Source: Mantamonas sphyraenae (lineage: Eukaryota; CRuMs; Mantamonadidae). From it: 64,000 nucleotides of DNA. The position numbers were made by a program, and so were the translations under genes. The notes beneath the pieces are model-generated. The model had not been told where the DNA came from and made no database searches. It saw nothing but the letters and a program-made list of their open reading frames with translations. Positions 1 to 9,355 of the stretch are shown piece after piece (within the stretch, counting starts at the first letter, position 1; each line of letters begins with the position of its first letter). The stretch is from positions 1 through 64,000 of the forward strand of contig JAPMXV010000043.1 of assembly GCA_026936335.1 (NCBI GenBank), written 5' to 3'.

Positions 1-187
1 CTAACCCTAACCCTAACCCTAACCCTAACCTAACCCTAACCCTAACCCTAACCCTAACCCTAACCCTAACCCTAACCCTAACCCTAACCCTAACCCTAAC
101 CCATCCTAACCCTAACCCTAACCCTAACCCTAACCCTAACCCTAACCCAAACCCTAACCCTAACCCTAACCCTAACCCTAACCCTAA
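1..187. repeat. Telomere, CCCTAA repeat (TTAGGG type)
   Basis: Near-perfect head-to-tail CCCTAA units begin at base 1, so this is the C-rich strand of a left chromosome end with its TTAGGG strand pointing outward. A few variant units interrupt the array: a shortened CCTAA near 30, CCCATCC near 103 and CCCAAACCC near 147. After about 187 the units degenerate (AAGTCCTAACTCTAAGCC) and vanish by about 210. Variant units towards the inside are typical of the proximal part of a telomere. Confidence 0.98.
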
Positions 188-209
188 GTCCTAACTCTAA
201 GCCTAAGAC

Positions 210-1000
210 CTGCCCTGCCCTGAATCTGGTTCTATATTATGTTATCGCATCTCCGGTCCAGCCCCCGGTGTTGCGTTCATCAGGGTGAACGTTTCCCAAG
301 TCTGTGTTTTCGTCAAAGTCTATCCTTCTTAACCGTATCTATGTTGTGTGGTGGATGTTATGATGAGTCCGGTCTAGGTCCGGTGAGTTGTGCTTGAGAT
401 GACTGGCGGGGTGGCTGAGTTGGGTGGTGACATGGGGCAGTGGGCAACGGGTGTTAGTGGAAATGTCGCTGGTGAGTGGCCGTCGTGTTGCAACGCCCCG
501 CAGTCAGCACTGCCCATCCGCCTTCAACCAAAATATCACCAATACCCACAACACCCTCCACTAGTCCAACACAATCCACATACACTCCAGTACCACCACC
601 TCCACCATGGACAAGGACTACTCGAGCACTCCGAAGCAACAACACACACCCAACACCTACCCAGCGTGCGTTCTGCCTTCCACTCCGTTTTCTGACTGCC
701 CGCTTCTCCCGCTCCCTTCATTCCTCCATGCCTCTGTCGCTTCCCTGCACTCCTCCCCTGCATCTCCACTTCCCCAGCACCACCGCTGCTGCCTTCTCCG
801 CTCTTCTCCGATCCCCTCTCCCCTGTCACTGCCCTCCCCGTTGCCAGTTTCCCCGTCTGCCAATCTCCTTCGTTTTCCCCTCTTTGCTCGTTCCAGCCTC
901 CCTTCACCCCCGCTTCTGCTCTGACGGCGTCCATCCCGCCTTCCGCTCACCGTCCCCACCCCGCCCATCCCCCTCCCGTCTCCCCCACAGCTACGGGTAC
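210..1000. other. Subtelomeric stretch without a supported gene
   Basis: About 800 bp between the telomere and the first convincing protein. Reading frames are open here in several registers, but their composition is Pro/Ser/His-rich in every frame, with no recognisable motif, so I treat them as chance. A run ending TCTCCCCCACAG at 979-990 looks like a splice acceptor, so part of this stretch could be 5' UTR or an intron of the gene that follows. Confidence 0.5.
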
Positions 1001-4000
1001 ATGTTCCCTCCCATGGCTGCCCAGCCGTTTCCGAAGATGCTGCCCGCCTCTGGCGTACAGAACCCGTACCAGCACCCACAACCACCCATCATCTGGGTCC
1101 CTGTCAACACCCACTCTCAGCAGCACCACGCATATGCTCATCGGGGCCACCCATACTACGTCTACCCTCCTCCGCCGCCTCCTCAGCCGCGACAAACCGC
1201 CCAGATGCACTTCGCTCAGCCTCCGTCGCACCCTCCGCCTGCTCAACCCACCACAAACCACAACCGCGCCCCCAAACGCATCAGCCCTGCCTTTGTCGGC
1301 ATCACACGGACCACTTCCACCACCACATCGTCGTCGTCCTCCCACCAGGTTACACGGCAGACTGGAGACAGCGACGACGTCGATGCAGACCAGGACACAC
1401 ACACACAAGACACCGGCGACGTGGAGGACCTGATGTTCCTGAACTTTGGCCACTGTGAACCACGTTCGACCTCCAGCAACTCAGAGTGGATGACCAGCTC
1501 AGGGATGGAGGCGTACGATAGAGACGGCGAGGCAAACGACGCAACCCAGCAGCACGTGGACGACGAGTTGGAAACACAGGGTACCTTCAGCTTTGCAGAC
1601 ACTGGTGACGCCATGGATGAGGAGTGCATGCCGCAAGACGACAGCGACGACGACGCAGACAACATGGAGCAGGAGCACACGGACAAATGGCAGCCGAGAC
1701 GCACAAGTCGAGGTCATAGACGACGTCGCAGAAGCCACATCAGCCGTAGTCCTGGTCCACAAATGATGAAAGGCAGCGGTCAGCGCAGGCGCCCTGTCAC
1801 GGCTGGCAGTGGCACAGAGACAGGAACGTCGAGCACATTGGCAAGGAGAGCCAAGAACGGAGACAACGGCGCACTGAAGACAGCAAGCGAAGACAAGACG
1901 AACAAGTTGCCAGATGGTGTTGTGCGCAAAGGGTGGACAACGGGAATCAGTGACGAGCGCAGCCACAGCAACAGGAAGGAGCACACGGCACTGCTGAACC
2001 ACCTGCACACCCTGGCCAATGAGCATCCTATCGACGACATCCCCGACCTGAAGACCCTGCAGGCGCATGTTGTGGTCTGCCATGGCACCCTGTTGGCGCT
2101 CGTCCGACAGGTTCAGCTTGCCCTCGGCAACATTCCCCTCTCCCAGGGTGACATGGCCTTCTGCCTCTCCCTTCTCGGCCGTGACACGGATCAACAGGCG
2201 TGCAGCCTTGCCATTGACCACGCTGGTCTGGCCATGGGTGTGACAGAGGCTGGGCTGAAGGTGTGCTGGCTGGAGGAACCACACGACCACGGCGACCCCA
2301 ACTACGCCCTCCTCCACCTCCTCATGACAGAGATGGACAAACTTGGCAATAGACCCCATCCCACAACCTGGAAGGAGCACGAGCAGACCCAGCTGTGGCT
2401 GCAGGAAGCACGACGCCCTGCTGACAGCGACAGCGACCCGCACTGGACACAATGCGACTACGACCACCATCTTCCCACCACCAATGTGGAAGAGTGGCAT
2501 CCTGAGTATGTGCGCACTGGCTGGAGCAACAAGGCCGACGAGCGTGGCAGCTGCACGGCGCGGGAGTTCCAGACGCTGCTGGCACACATGAAGGCACGCG
2601 CAGCCAAGCACCCTCGCCATCAGCTCACAAACGAGCTCCAGGCACTGCGTGAGCTGATCGACAACGGCAGCCTGCTGTCCCTGGTGCGACACATCATCCT
2701 GGCGCTGGGCAACGTTGGCGTGCCGCCTGTCGACCTGGCCTTCTTTGTCCGCCTCCTCAGACCACGCCTCACCTACCAGCAGGTTCAAGTTGCCATCAGC
2801 AAAACCCTCAGCCGTGGCGTCACCTCCCTCTCCCTCAAGATCGCCTGGCTCGACAAACCCAACCCCAGTGACGCCACACTGCACACCCTCCTCCACACCC
2901 TCATCGACCGCATCACACCCCACATCACCACACGGCCCACCACCACCGATGCAATCAACGCCCTCCGCATCACCGAGCTTGTTCTTCCCGAGCCCACCGA
3001 GGAGGAGAAGATGGCCGAGGAGGATGGACTGCCAGACGGCGTTGTGCGCAGTGGCTGGACAAAGTGGCGCAAGAGCGAGCGCATGCACAGCAACAAGAAG
3101 GAGCACACGGCACTGCTGAACCACATGCACACCCTGGTCAACGAGCATCCCATCGACGACATCTCCGACCTCATGACCCTGCAGGCGCGTGTTGTGGTCT
3201 GCCATGGCACCCTGACCACGCTGGTCCGACAGATTCAGCTCGGTCTGGGCAACATTCCCCTCTCCCAGGGCGACATGGCCCTCTGCCTCACCCTTCTCGG
3301 CCGTGATATGGATCAAAATGCGTGCAGTGCTGCCATCCGTGACTCTGGTTTGACCAAGGGTGTGACTGAGGCTGGGTTGAAGGTGTGCTGGCTGGAGGAA
3401 CCACACGACCACGGCGACCCCAACTACGCCCTCCTCCACCTGCTCATGTCAGAGATGGACACTCTCGGCAACAGAACCCATCCTACCACCTGGAAGGAGC
3501 ACGAGCAGACCCAGCTGTCGCTGCAGAAAGCACGACGCCCTGCTGACAACGACAGCGACCCACACTGGACACAATGCGACTACGACCATCACCTTACCAC
3601 CACCAATGTGGAAGAGTGGCATCCCGAGTCTGTGCGCAGTGGCTGGACCAACGGTCCCAGCGGCGAGCGTGGCAGCTGCACGGCACGGGAGTTCCAGACG
3701 CTGCTGGCACACATGAAGGCACGCGCAGCCAAGCACCCTCGCCATCAGCACACACACGAGCACCAGGCACTGCGTGAGCTGATCAACAACGGCAGCAAGC
3801 TGTCCCTGGTGCGACACATCATCCTGGCACTGGGCAACGTTGGCGTGCCGCCTGTCGACCTGGCCTTCTTTGTCCGCCTCCTCAGACCACGCCTCACCTA
3901 CCAGCAGGTGCAACATGCCATCAGCGCCACCCTCACCCGAGGCGTCACCTCCCTCTCCCTCAAGATCGCCTGGCTCGACAAATCCAAACCCAGCGACGCC

Positions 4001-4183
4001 ACACTGCACACCCTCCTCCACATCCTCATCGACCGCATCACACCCCACATCACCACCCGCCCCACCACCGTTGCACTCGTCAACGCCTACCCCATCCCCT
4101 CCTTCACCCTCCCCAAGCGCAAAGACCCTTCCTCCTCCTCCTCCTCCTCATCCTCATCCTCCAAACGCCAGCGGCTCGAATGA
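1001..4183 (+). CDS. Internally duplicated subtelomeric protein of unknown function
   Basis: A protein of about 1060 residues that I do not recognise. The first 300 residues are Pro/His-rich, then Asp/Glu-rich, then basic. The remainder is two tandem copies of a unit of about 365 residues, starting near nucleotides 1909 and 3028. Each unit has two related halves: one with the landmarks HTALLNH, LGNIPLSQGDMA and CWLEEPHDHGDPNYALLHLL, the other with REFQTLLAHMKARAAKHPRH, LGNVGVPPVDLAFFVRLL and SLSLKIAWLDK. The C-terminus has a Ser run and KRQRLE, a possible nuclear signal. Helix-rich units with regular Leu spacing suggest an alpha-solenoid, but this is inference. The frame is open further upstream to 476. 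The start at 1001 is chosen because it follows a possible acceptor and the first non-low-complexity sequence. Confidence 0.7.
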   Translation: MFPPMAAQPFPKMLPASGVQNPYQHPQPPIIWVPVNTHSQQHHAYAHRGHPYYVYPPPPPPQPRQTAQMHFAQPPSHPPPAQPTTNHNRAPKRISPAFVGITRTTSTTTSSSSSHQVTRQTGDSDDVDADQDTHTQDTGDVEDLMFLNFGHCEPRSTSSNSEWMTSSGMEAYDRDGEANDATQQHVDDELETQGTFSFADTGDAMDEECMPQDDSDDDADNMEQEHTDKWQPRRTSRGHRRRRRSHISRSPGPQMMKGSGQRRRPVTAGSGTETGTSSTLARRAKNGDNGALKTASEDKTNKLPDGVVRKGWTTGISDERSHSNRKEHTALLNHLHTLANEHPIDDIPDLKTLQAHVVVCHGTLLALVRQVQLALGNIPLSQGDMAFCLSLLGRDTDQQACSLAIDHAGLAMGVTEAGLKVCWLEEPHDHGDPNYALLHLLMTEMDKLGNRPHPTTWKEHEQTQLWLQEARRPADSDSDPHWTQCDYDHHLPTTNVEEWHPEYVRTGWSNKADERGSCTAREFQTLLAHMKARAAKHPRHQLTNELQALRELIDNGSLLSLVRHIILALGNVGVPPVDLAFFVRLLRPRLTYQQVQVAISKTLSRGVTSLSLKIAWLDKPNPSDATLHTLLHTLIDRITPHITTRPTTTDAINALRITELVLPEPTEEEKMAEEDGLPDGVVRSGWTKWRKSERMHSNKKEHTALLNHMHTLVNEHPIDDISDLMTLQARVVVCHGTLTTLVRQIQLGLGNIPLSQGDMALCLTLLGRDMDQNACSAAIRDSGLTKGVTEAGLKVCWLEEPHDHGDPNYALLHLLMSEMDTLGNRTHPTTWKEHEQTQLSLQKARRPADNDSDPHWTQCDYDHHLTTTNVEEWHPESVRSGWTNGPSGERGSCTAREFQTLLAHMKARAAKHPRHQHTHEHQALRELINNGSKLSLVRHIILALGNVGVPPVDLAFFVRLLRPRLTYQQVQHAISATLTRGVTSLSLKIAWLDKSKPSDATLHTLLHILIDRITPHITTRPTTVALVNAYPIPSFTLPKRKDPSSSSSSSSSSSKRQRLE
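1909..4080 (+). repeat. Tandem duplication inside the first gene, about 1.1 kb per unit
   Basis: Unit 1 runs from about 1909 to 2990 and unit 2 from about 3028 to 4080. Long stretches are identical at DNA level, for example the segments coding CWLEEPHDHGDPNYALLHLL (about 2261 and 3381) and LGNVGVPPVDLAFFVRLL (about 2704 and 3829). This indicates recent duplication or ongoing gene conversion. Confidence 0.9.
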
Positions 4184-4290
4184 ACGACCCTTTCCCACAT
4201 GTGCCACCCTTCTCTGCCCACGGTTGAGCTGTGCACACCACCTACGCCGCAGCCACACCCCTTCTCGCCAAACCCAACTCCCACACCACC

Positions 4291-6177
4291 ATGTCACGCA
4301 AGCGCGACACCCCTGATCCCCTTTTCGCCACCGATGCACCTCCCCCCTCAACGCCGTCCACTGACGACGTTGATCTCCTCCCTCCCGACGCAAAACGTCA
4401 ACGAATCCCCTCACACCAGAACGCTCCTTCTCCTACTCCTTCTCCCTCTCCTCCTCCTCCCCCTTCCTTCCTTACCGACCACACAACATCCACATCAAGT
4501 TCATCCACATCCACAAACATCTCCCTTTCTCCCCCGAACGACGCAGGCTCATCTACGCCCCTCCGCGCACTGCGGAATCCAGTTCCCGACACCCCCGCAA
4601 CACACCCTCCCGAAAAGAGGCGCAGGAAGCGCAAACACCGCACCCACTCATCACGGATGGACAAACTACTTGGACAGGTTCCTGTAGAGGTGTGGGAGCG
4701 TGTGGTAGCCCACTTGGACGCGTGTTCCACGCTTGCTCTTTTCTCCGTCAACTCTCTCATGGTCGAGATGGGCGATTTGTTCACGGTGTGTGGCGAACCC
4801 TTGCGTGCCTCCTTGGTCAAGCTCCTTGGCGATGGCGGCACCGTACAGGTCACGTACCACCGCCGTGTCCTCAGCGTCCCGCGCATGGACCGCCTCTTGG
4901 ACTGCGACAACCAACTTCTGGGGGCTATGTTTGCCGAACGCTCCGTGCCCACGCACATGCACGTCCGAGACTTGCCCCGCGTGTGTGGCAAGTCCCGAAA
5001 AGCCCTCGAGTGCGTCCTCCGCAACACTTCCCTTACACAACACTCCCAAAAAGCCTTGAAGAACGCCATGATGGACATCGTGGGTAACGAGGACGCACTC
5101 TACTGGATCGTCAAGGACAAAGACTTGTCCGTACGCGTGAAGCGCACCGAACAAGGTCTCCTCGGTGAGATTTACGACGGCAACTCAGATGCCTACGCTG
5201 CCTACCCGCAACCCTTCCGCCAAGGTCGCTGCCTCTTCGGCGCTCCCGACGCCAAGGATCGAGACTTGGCCGCTGTTCCTCTCCAAAACATCGTTCGCTT
5301 CATAGACTGGATGGAAGCGCGGGGTGCGCACATCCTCTCCGTTTCCAACGCACTCTCCCAAATCCTCCGCGGTCACGGCCTAGCAGCTGTCCAGAAACTG
5401 CACAAGCGCCTTCCTCTGGCATTCCATGGCATGGCCCAGGCTGTTGTCATGTCCTTTCCCCGACACCAGTGGACAGAGACCCTTGACGCCATCCTTGCCC
5501 TTCTCACCACCAACGAACAGAACCGTAACATCGAAGCAGAGTACACACAGTTCATCCGCTCCGTGCAAACAGTCATGCTCGACGGCAAGTACACACCCGT
5601 CCTAGAGTGGGCCTTGTCGACCCTCCCGTTTGATCGAGTCTGGTCTTCCCTGCGCCACTGGCAAAAGGTGGAGGCCATCGGACTGGTTTCCGACCTTACC
5701 ATCGACCTGGGACCGACAAAAGTCAACCTCATCTATGCAGAGCTCTTCAACAACAGATACCCAGGCCCCGTCGGCTTGTCCACCGGTCATATCAATCCCT
5801 GGCGCAAGCTCATGATCAACCACGGCCACCACCTCTCTGACGACATCCTTCTCCAAACTCGAGACGAAAACCCGCACGCGGTCGGACTTCTTGTCCAGCG
5901 TCAACCACAAGCCATCTGGGTGTCTCACACAGACCTCAAACCATTCCACACCAAGGCTGCCCTCAAGGCTCTGCAGCTGCGCTGGACTGAGCAAGCGGAA
6001 GAAGTACGGGCGGAATTCTTTGGCTCTCCCGATCGCGTACGCTACCTGTCATCCCTCCACAAGAACAAACGCGAGGACATCTGGCGATTGGCCGTGTCTC
6101 TGTGGCCCCCCAACGACCTCGCCGACCTTGCCGCAGCCCAAAACTCCGTCTCCACAAGCAGCAGAAGCGCATCGTAG
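4291..6177 (+). CDS. F-box-like protein with disordered N-terminus
   Basis: A protein of 628 residues. The first 115 or so are Pro/Ser/Thr-rich and end in a basic patch (KRRRKRKHR). An F-box-like segment follows at about 120-155: LGQVPVEVWERVVAHLD, then ACSTLALFSVNS, with the usual Pro, Trp and Leu spacing. The remaining 450 residues are helical and carry no repeat I can name. F-box proteins usually recruit substrates to SCF ubiquitin ligases, and that role here is inferred from the motif only. The start was chosen at the ATG in CACCACCATGTC. An upstream in-frame ATG at 4231 would add 20 unremarkable residues. The stop is TAG. It lies 107 bp downstream of the previous gene on the same strand. 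Confidence 0.8.
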   Translation: MSRKRDTPDPLFATDAPPPSTPSTDDVDLLPPDAKRQRIPSHQNAPSPTPSPSPPPPPSFLTDHTTSTSSSSTSTNISLSPPNDAGSSTPLRALRNPVPDTPATHPPEKRRRKRKHRTHSSRMDKLLGQVPVEVWERVVAHLDACSTLALFSVNSLMVEMGDLFTVCGEPLRASLVKLLGDGGTVQVTYHRRVLSVPRMDRLLDCDNQLLGAMFAERSVPTHMHVRDLPRVCGKSRKALECVLRNTSLTQHSQKALKNAMMDIVGNEDALYWIVKDKDLSVRVKRTEQGLLGEIYDGNSDAYAAYPQPFRQGRCLFGAPDAKDRDLAAVPLQNIVRFIDWMEARGAHILSVSNALSQILRGHGLAAVQKLHKRLPLAFHGMAQAVVMSFPRHQWTETLDAILALLTTNEQNRNIEAEYTQFIRSVQTVMLDGKYTPVLEWALSTLPFDRVWSSLRHWQKVEAIGLVSDLTIDLGPTKVNLIYAELFNNRYPGPVGLSTGHINPWRKLMINHGHHLSDDILLQTRDENPHAVGLLVQRQPQAIWVSHTDLKPFHTKAALKALQLRWTEQAEEVRAEFFGSPDRVRYLSSLHKNKREDIWRLAVSLWPPNDLADLAAAQNSVSTSSRSAS

Positions 6178-6291
6178 CAAATTTCATTCCATTTCCCCTC
6201 CCTCACTCACCGCTCCCCATCCACGCCACTCCCCTGTCGTCTTCCTGCATCGCGACCATCCCCTTCACGCTCCAAGACAATCCTCGTCGAC

Positions 6292-7731
6292 TCACATCAC
6301 CGCACCCCCCCTGGGACGCACCATCACCCCGAGCCCCCGCTCCAACTTGACATCAAAGTCACACACCACACGAGCCACAACCACCTTGAGAATCAGCTTG
6401 GCCAGCCGTTGCCCAACACAGCTCTTCCACCCGGCCCCAAAAGGCGAATACGCTCCGTTCACAGGCTTGAACCCATCCCTCCACCGCTCCGGATTAAACT
6501 TGCTCGCCTCTTCCCAGTACCGCTCATCCCTGTGCACCGCCATAAAGTCCAAGATCACCGTCGTCCCTGCCGGCACCCGCCTGCCCATGAGCGTCGTCCA
6601 TCGCCTCGCTTCCCGCACAGTGCGTCCACCCACAGGGTGCAGACGCATCGTCTCCTTCACAAACCAATCCAGGCTTTGCACGCGCGCCACAGCCTCCATC
6701 CCCACCCGCTCTCCTGCGTCGCTTTCCTCCAACACCTCGTTCCGTATGTGTTCCTGCCACTCGCTATGCTTGCACAACATCAGCACTAGCCACATCATCG
6801 TGTTGTGCGTCGTCTCGTACCCTGCAATAAAGAATGTCAGCAGTTCGTCCACAATCTCCCCTTCCTCCAGGGCTTTCCTGCCCTCCCCGTCCAGCTCCGC
6901 CACCAGCATCATGTCTACCAGATCCCTTGGACGTTCGCTCTCCTCTGCCTGCTTCCTCTCTCGTACCACTCTCCGCAGCGACCCCTTCAGCCTCTCCACC
7001 GCCGCCCCAAACTCCTTCCCGTCTCGCAACACCCATCTCCACATCCATGGAGGAAAATGCCGCCTCAAACCCATCCCGTTGCTCAAATCCCCCACTGCCT
7101 CCCTTGTGTCCCTGCCCAGCTCGTCCAAGCTCACGCTCATCGTCGTCTGCGCCAGAATGTCCAGCGTCACTCTTTCCAGAGCTTCACGCACCCCCACCGC
7201 CACATACGACCCATCCATCGCCACTTCGTCCCACCATGCATCCAACATTGCGTCAACAGCCCCATGAATAAGCTCCACATTGTGTCCCAGCCGCTCAGGG
7301 TGAAACGCTGGCCGGATCACGTACCGATGCCCTTCCCACTCCCCACCATCCAGCGCTAGCAACCCGCGCGCCACGCTTCCCAGCGCTGCCAGTGTTTGTC
7401 TCCCTACTCCGTAGTCCTCCCGTGCCCCGAGCACCTTTCGGATCGCTGCCGCCTCGCTCACTACAATGTACTCCCCCAGCGGCGTCGTGTACGCGTACAC
7501 TCCTCCGTCTCCACACTCATCCCGCCACCTCTGTATCAACTCCATCAACTCCCCACGTTGCATTGCCTTCCACATCGCCCACCCGTGCCCTACCACAGCT
7601 CTCCCGCCTGCTGGCATCGTGTACCCGAGCACCCAAAGCCGAGCTTGTTTAAACCACAACCACAGCACATACGCAACCACACACCCGCCGCACACATACA
7701 GCCATTCCACAATCCTGCCCATCTCTCCCAT
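6292..7731 (-). CDS. Cytochrome P450 monooxygenase
   Basis: A protein of 479 residues without introns. An N-terminal membrane anchor (residues 7-28) is followed by a Pro-Ala-Gly-Gly segment. The I-helix oxygen-binding motif is present as AGYETTHNT (about 295-303), the ExxR motif as ETMRLHP, and the heme-binding loop as FGAGWKSCVGQRLA, where Cys is the axial heme ligand. In the usual FxxGxRxCxG pattern this loop has Trp-Lys where Arg is common, which is tolerated in several families. All hallmarks are intact, so it should be an active ER-bound monooxygenase. The substrate cannot be told from sequence. It converges with the F-box gene (114 bp between stops) and diverges from the NIPA gene (80 bp between starts). 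Confidence 0.95.
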   Translation of the reverse strand: MGEMGRIVEWLYVCGGCVVAYVLWLWFKQARLWVLGYTMPAGGRAVVGHGWAMWKAMQRGELMELIQRWRDECGDGGVYAYTTPLGEYIVVSEAAAIRKVLGAREDYGVGRQTLAALGSVARGLLALDGGEWEGHRYVIRPAFHPERLGHNVELIHGAVDAMLDAWWDEVAMDGSYVAVGVREALERVTLDILAQTTMSVSLDELGRDTREAVGDLSNGMGLRRHFPPWMWRWVLRDGKEFGAAVERLKGSLRRVVRERKQAEESERPRDLVDMMLVAELDGEGRKALEEGEIVDELLTFFIAGYETTHNTMMWLVLMLCKHSEWQEHIRNEVLEESDAGERVGMEAVARVQSLDWFVKETMRLHPVGGRTVREARRWTTLMGRRVPAGTTVILDFMAVHRDERYWEEASKFNPERWRDGFKPVNGAYSPFGAGWKSCVGQRLAKLILKVVVARVVCDFDVKLERGLGVMVRPRGGAVM

Positions 7732-7811
7732 CGTCCTGCTTCAACAATCCTTGCCTTTCGCTTGCCTCCTTGCCCGCATGCCCCCAACCCCCATCCACCC
7801 TTGTCCCGATC

Positions 7812-9287
7812 ATGTCCACCAAGCTCATGGGCATGCTGCTCTCCATTTGCGGCAACTGTCTCATTGCAGGCAGCCTCAACCTCCAGAAATACGTCCACTT
7901 GCAGAACGAGAAGCTTCCTGAAGCCCAACAGACCGCCTACCACAAAAGCTCCACCTGGTGGATCGGCCTCCTCCTCATGATCTGCGGCGAAATGGGCAAC
8001 TTTACCTCCTTTTCCCTCGCACCCGTCCATATCGTCGCTCCTCTCGGCGCCGTCAGCGTCATTGCCAACGCCGTCCTCGCCGCCTACTTTCTCCAGGAGC
8101 GCATCCGCCGTAGGGACATCTACGGCATTGCCTGCGCCGTCGTCGGCACCAGCATCATCGTTATCAGTTCTCCCGAGGTCCGTCCGCTCCCCCGCCCCCA
8201 ACCCTCCTCCCGCCCCGCCCCGACTTCACGCTAATTCCCCCCGGCCACCAATCGCTGACGTTGGGAAAAACCCGTTTTGCCACGCCCCCTCACACCCGCC
8301 ACTCCTCCAAACGCCGCCCCACACACACACACAGCACGACCCCAAGATCACTGCCCACACCCTCCTTTCCTACATGGCCAGCGGCGTCTTTATCCTCTAC
8401 ATGCTTCTCATCCTCGCCACCATTGCGTACCTCTTGAAACTCCGGCCCGAGCTCGGCACCCGCTACGTCCTCATCAACGTCGGCATCTGCTCCCTCCTCG
8501 GCTCCATCACCGTCATGTCCTCCAAGGGAGTGTCCACATTCCTCCGCCTCACATTCGACGGCCACTCCCAGCTCGGCGAGCCCATCTTTTACATTCTCAT
8601 TGCCATCGCCGCTTTTACCGCCGTCACCCAGGTCCGCTACCTCAACGACGCCATGGCGTCATTTGGCAGCACAGAAGTGGTTCCCGTCTACTACGTTACC
8701 TTCACCATGGCCTCCATCCTCGCCGGCATTGTGCTCTACCGCGAGTTTTCCCAGATCAGCCTCTTCCAGCTCCTCGGCTTTGCTCTCGGCTGCGCCTTTA
8801 CCTTTGCAGGCGTCTACCTCATCACTTCCAACCGCCGCGAGCAGCCCTACCAGATCATTCCCTCCGAGGAGGAAGTCCTCGAGCTCAGCAACCACATGAT
8901 CCTCGACGTCGACGACAAGCCCGACCGCCCTGCCTCACGTGTCACAGGCTCTGCCACCTCCAGCCCGGCCTCTACCTCGGCCACTCCCGACCCTGCAAAG
9001 ATCCCCGCCCACAAGCTCACCGTCGTCGCAAACGACGGCTCCAACGCCCAAACCGAAATTCAGGACTCGGACTCCATCGACAGCGCACGCCGCCAACTCG
9101 ACCCGCCTGCCACCCAGAGCGCCCCCAACACCTCCTCCCCACCCTCCAACTCCAGCCCTGCCAGCAATTCCTCTGCCGAACGCCAGCGACTTCCTTCCAC
9201 CTCCTTCTCGAGCAGGAGCACCTCTTTGACATTGGCGACGACGACGACGACGATGACATGGACGACTTTGATCCGTTTCGCCAATGA
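7812..9287 (+). CDS. NIPA-family (DUF803) Mg2+ transporter
   Basis: A multipass membrane protein of the NIPA/Mg2+ transporter family. Exon 1 (7812-8177) codes MSTKLMG and the conserved block LNLQKYVHLQN, then WWIGLLLMICGEMGNF, LAPVHIVAPLGAVSVI and FLQERI. A GT-AG intron (8178-8334, ending CACACACAG) is followed by exon 2 from 8335, which adds further helices including EVVPVYYVTFTMASILAGI. About nine hydrophobic segments are seen. After the last helix the tail is Ser/Pro/Asp-rich. The reading frame open from exon 2 runs on to 9456. A second frame instead gives a natural-looking acidic end (LEQEHLFDIG, Asp run, DPFRQ) stopping at 9287. No GT lies in 9064-9215 where the switch would fall, so either an unusual intron or a 1-nt indel is involved. 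The 3' end is therefore uncertain. Confidence 0.88.
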
Positions 9288-9355
9288 ACCACCCAGTCCC
9301 GACAATTCCCAATCAAACCCAAAAACTCCCCCGTCCCCCTCCCCCCACCAACCCG

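Noticed and set aside
476-1000. N-terminal 175 codons of the first open frame
   Set aside because: Low-complexity Pro/Ser sequence open in several frames, with an acceptor-like site just before 1001. Coding status is not supported.
1499-3439. 646-codon open frame on the minus strand
   Set aside because: Antisense shadow of the duplicated subtelomeric protein. It merely repeats because the underlying gene does.
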